Origin: JAFDXJ01 sp039811225
GTDB lineage: Bacteria > Bacteroidota > Bacteroidia > Chitinophagales > Chitinophagaceae
Assembly: GCA_039811225.1 (NCBI GenBank)
Contig: JBDHYG010000023.1
Span: 1 to 33,865, forward strand
DNA: 33,865 bases
Direction: 5' to 3'
A program made the position numbers and the translations under genes. The notes under the pieces are model-generated. The model was given only the letters and a program-made list of their open reading frames with translations, searched no databases and was not told where the DNA came from. Shown in pieces: positions 33,864-33,865 of this stretch; within the stretch, counting starts at the first letter, position 1, and every line of letters starts with the position of its first letter.

Positions 33864-33865
33864 AC

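Noticed and set aside
1..33865. CRISPR array, tRNA or rRNA genes
   Set aside because: No regularly spaced repeats, no tRNA-like GTTCRANNC arms with paired stems, and no rRNA-like conserved blocks were seen by eye.

Overview
The window looks like chromosomal DNA of a Bacteroidota bacterium, most likely of the Chitinophagaceae type (inference). The signs are promoters of the TTTG-N18-TAnnTTTG kind instead of E. coli-type boxes, almost no Shine-Dalgarno sequences before starts, many short lipoprotein signals, a protein with a type IX secretion C-terminal sorting domain, a TonB-receptor-like carboxypeptidase regulatory domain protein, and an HXXEE membrane protein. Genes are dense and on both strands. 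I see no tRNA, rRNA, CRISPR array or complete insertion sequence.

Region 1 (1-6300). A small HXXEE membrane protein faces a compact minus-strand operon: outer-membrane porin, Tat-type Rieske lipoprotein, imelysin-like lipoprotein, di-haem cytochrome lipoprotein. An AraC-family regulator with a tight cysteine cluster lies directly upstream. This reads as a cell-envelope iron/redox module, and it is my best candidate for a little-described system. The gap between regulator and porin carries two pairs of GGAA-type boxes spaced 20-21 bp, as expected for AraC-type sites.

Region 2 (6500-15600). Mostly housekeeping and small metabolic genes: a thioredoxin-fold/TPR protein, 3-hydroxyacyl-CoA dehydrogenase, a carboxypeptidase-regulatory-like protein, the Mrp/NBP35 Fe-S carrier, an N-acetylmuramoyl-L-alanine amidase lipoprotein, an SGNH-like lipoprotein, PaiB-like FMN-binding protein plus pyrF in a pair, and a RhlE-type DEAD-box helicase.

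Region 3 (15600-18100). A short secreted-type reading frame with its own promoter is interrupted by a run of nine G. Loss of one G would extend it from 53 to 130 residues. A delta-60-repeat protein with a type IX sorting tail follows, ending at a strong terminator.

Region 4 (18150-25900). rpoC stands alone: rpoB is not upstream of it. Its neighbour is clpC, and rpoC has its own near-consensus promoter and a leader of about 190 nt. A STAS-domain protein is divergent from clpC.

Region 5 (25900-33865). A PBP4-type D-Ala-D-Ala carboxypeptidase, then a plus-strand run of amino acid permease, lone ABC ATPase, bacillithiol-transferase-like DinB protein and TMEM175-type channel. On the minus strand are a PLP-dependent cystathionine gamma-synthase/lyase family enzyme and an alpha/beta hydrolase broken by one in-frame TAG. 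The right edge holds an IS-end-like sequence and a possible partial gene.
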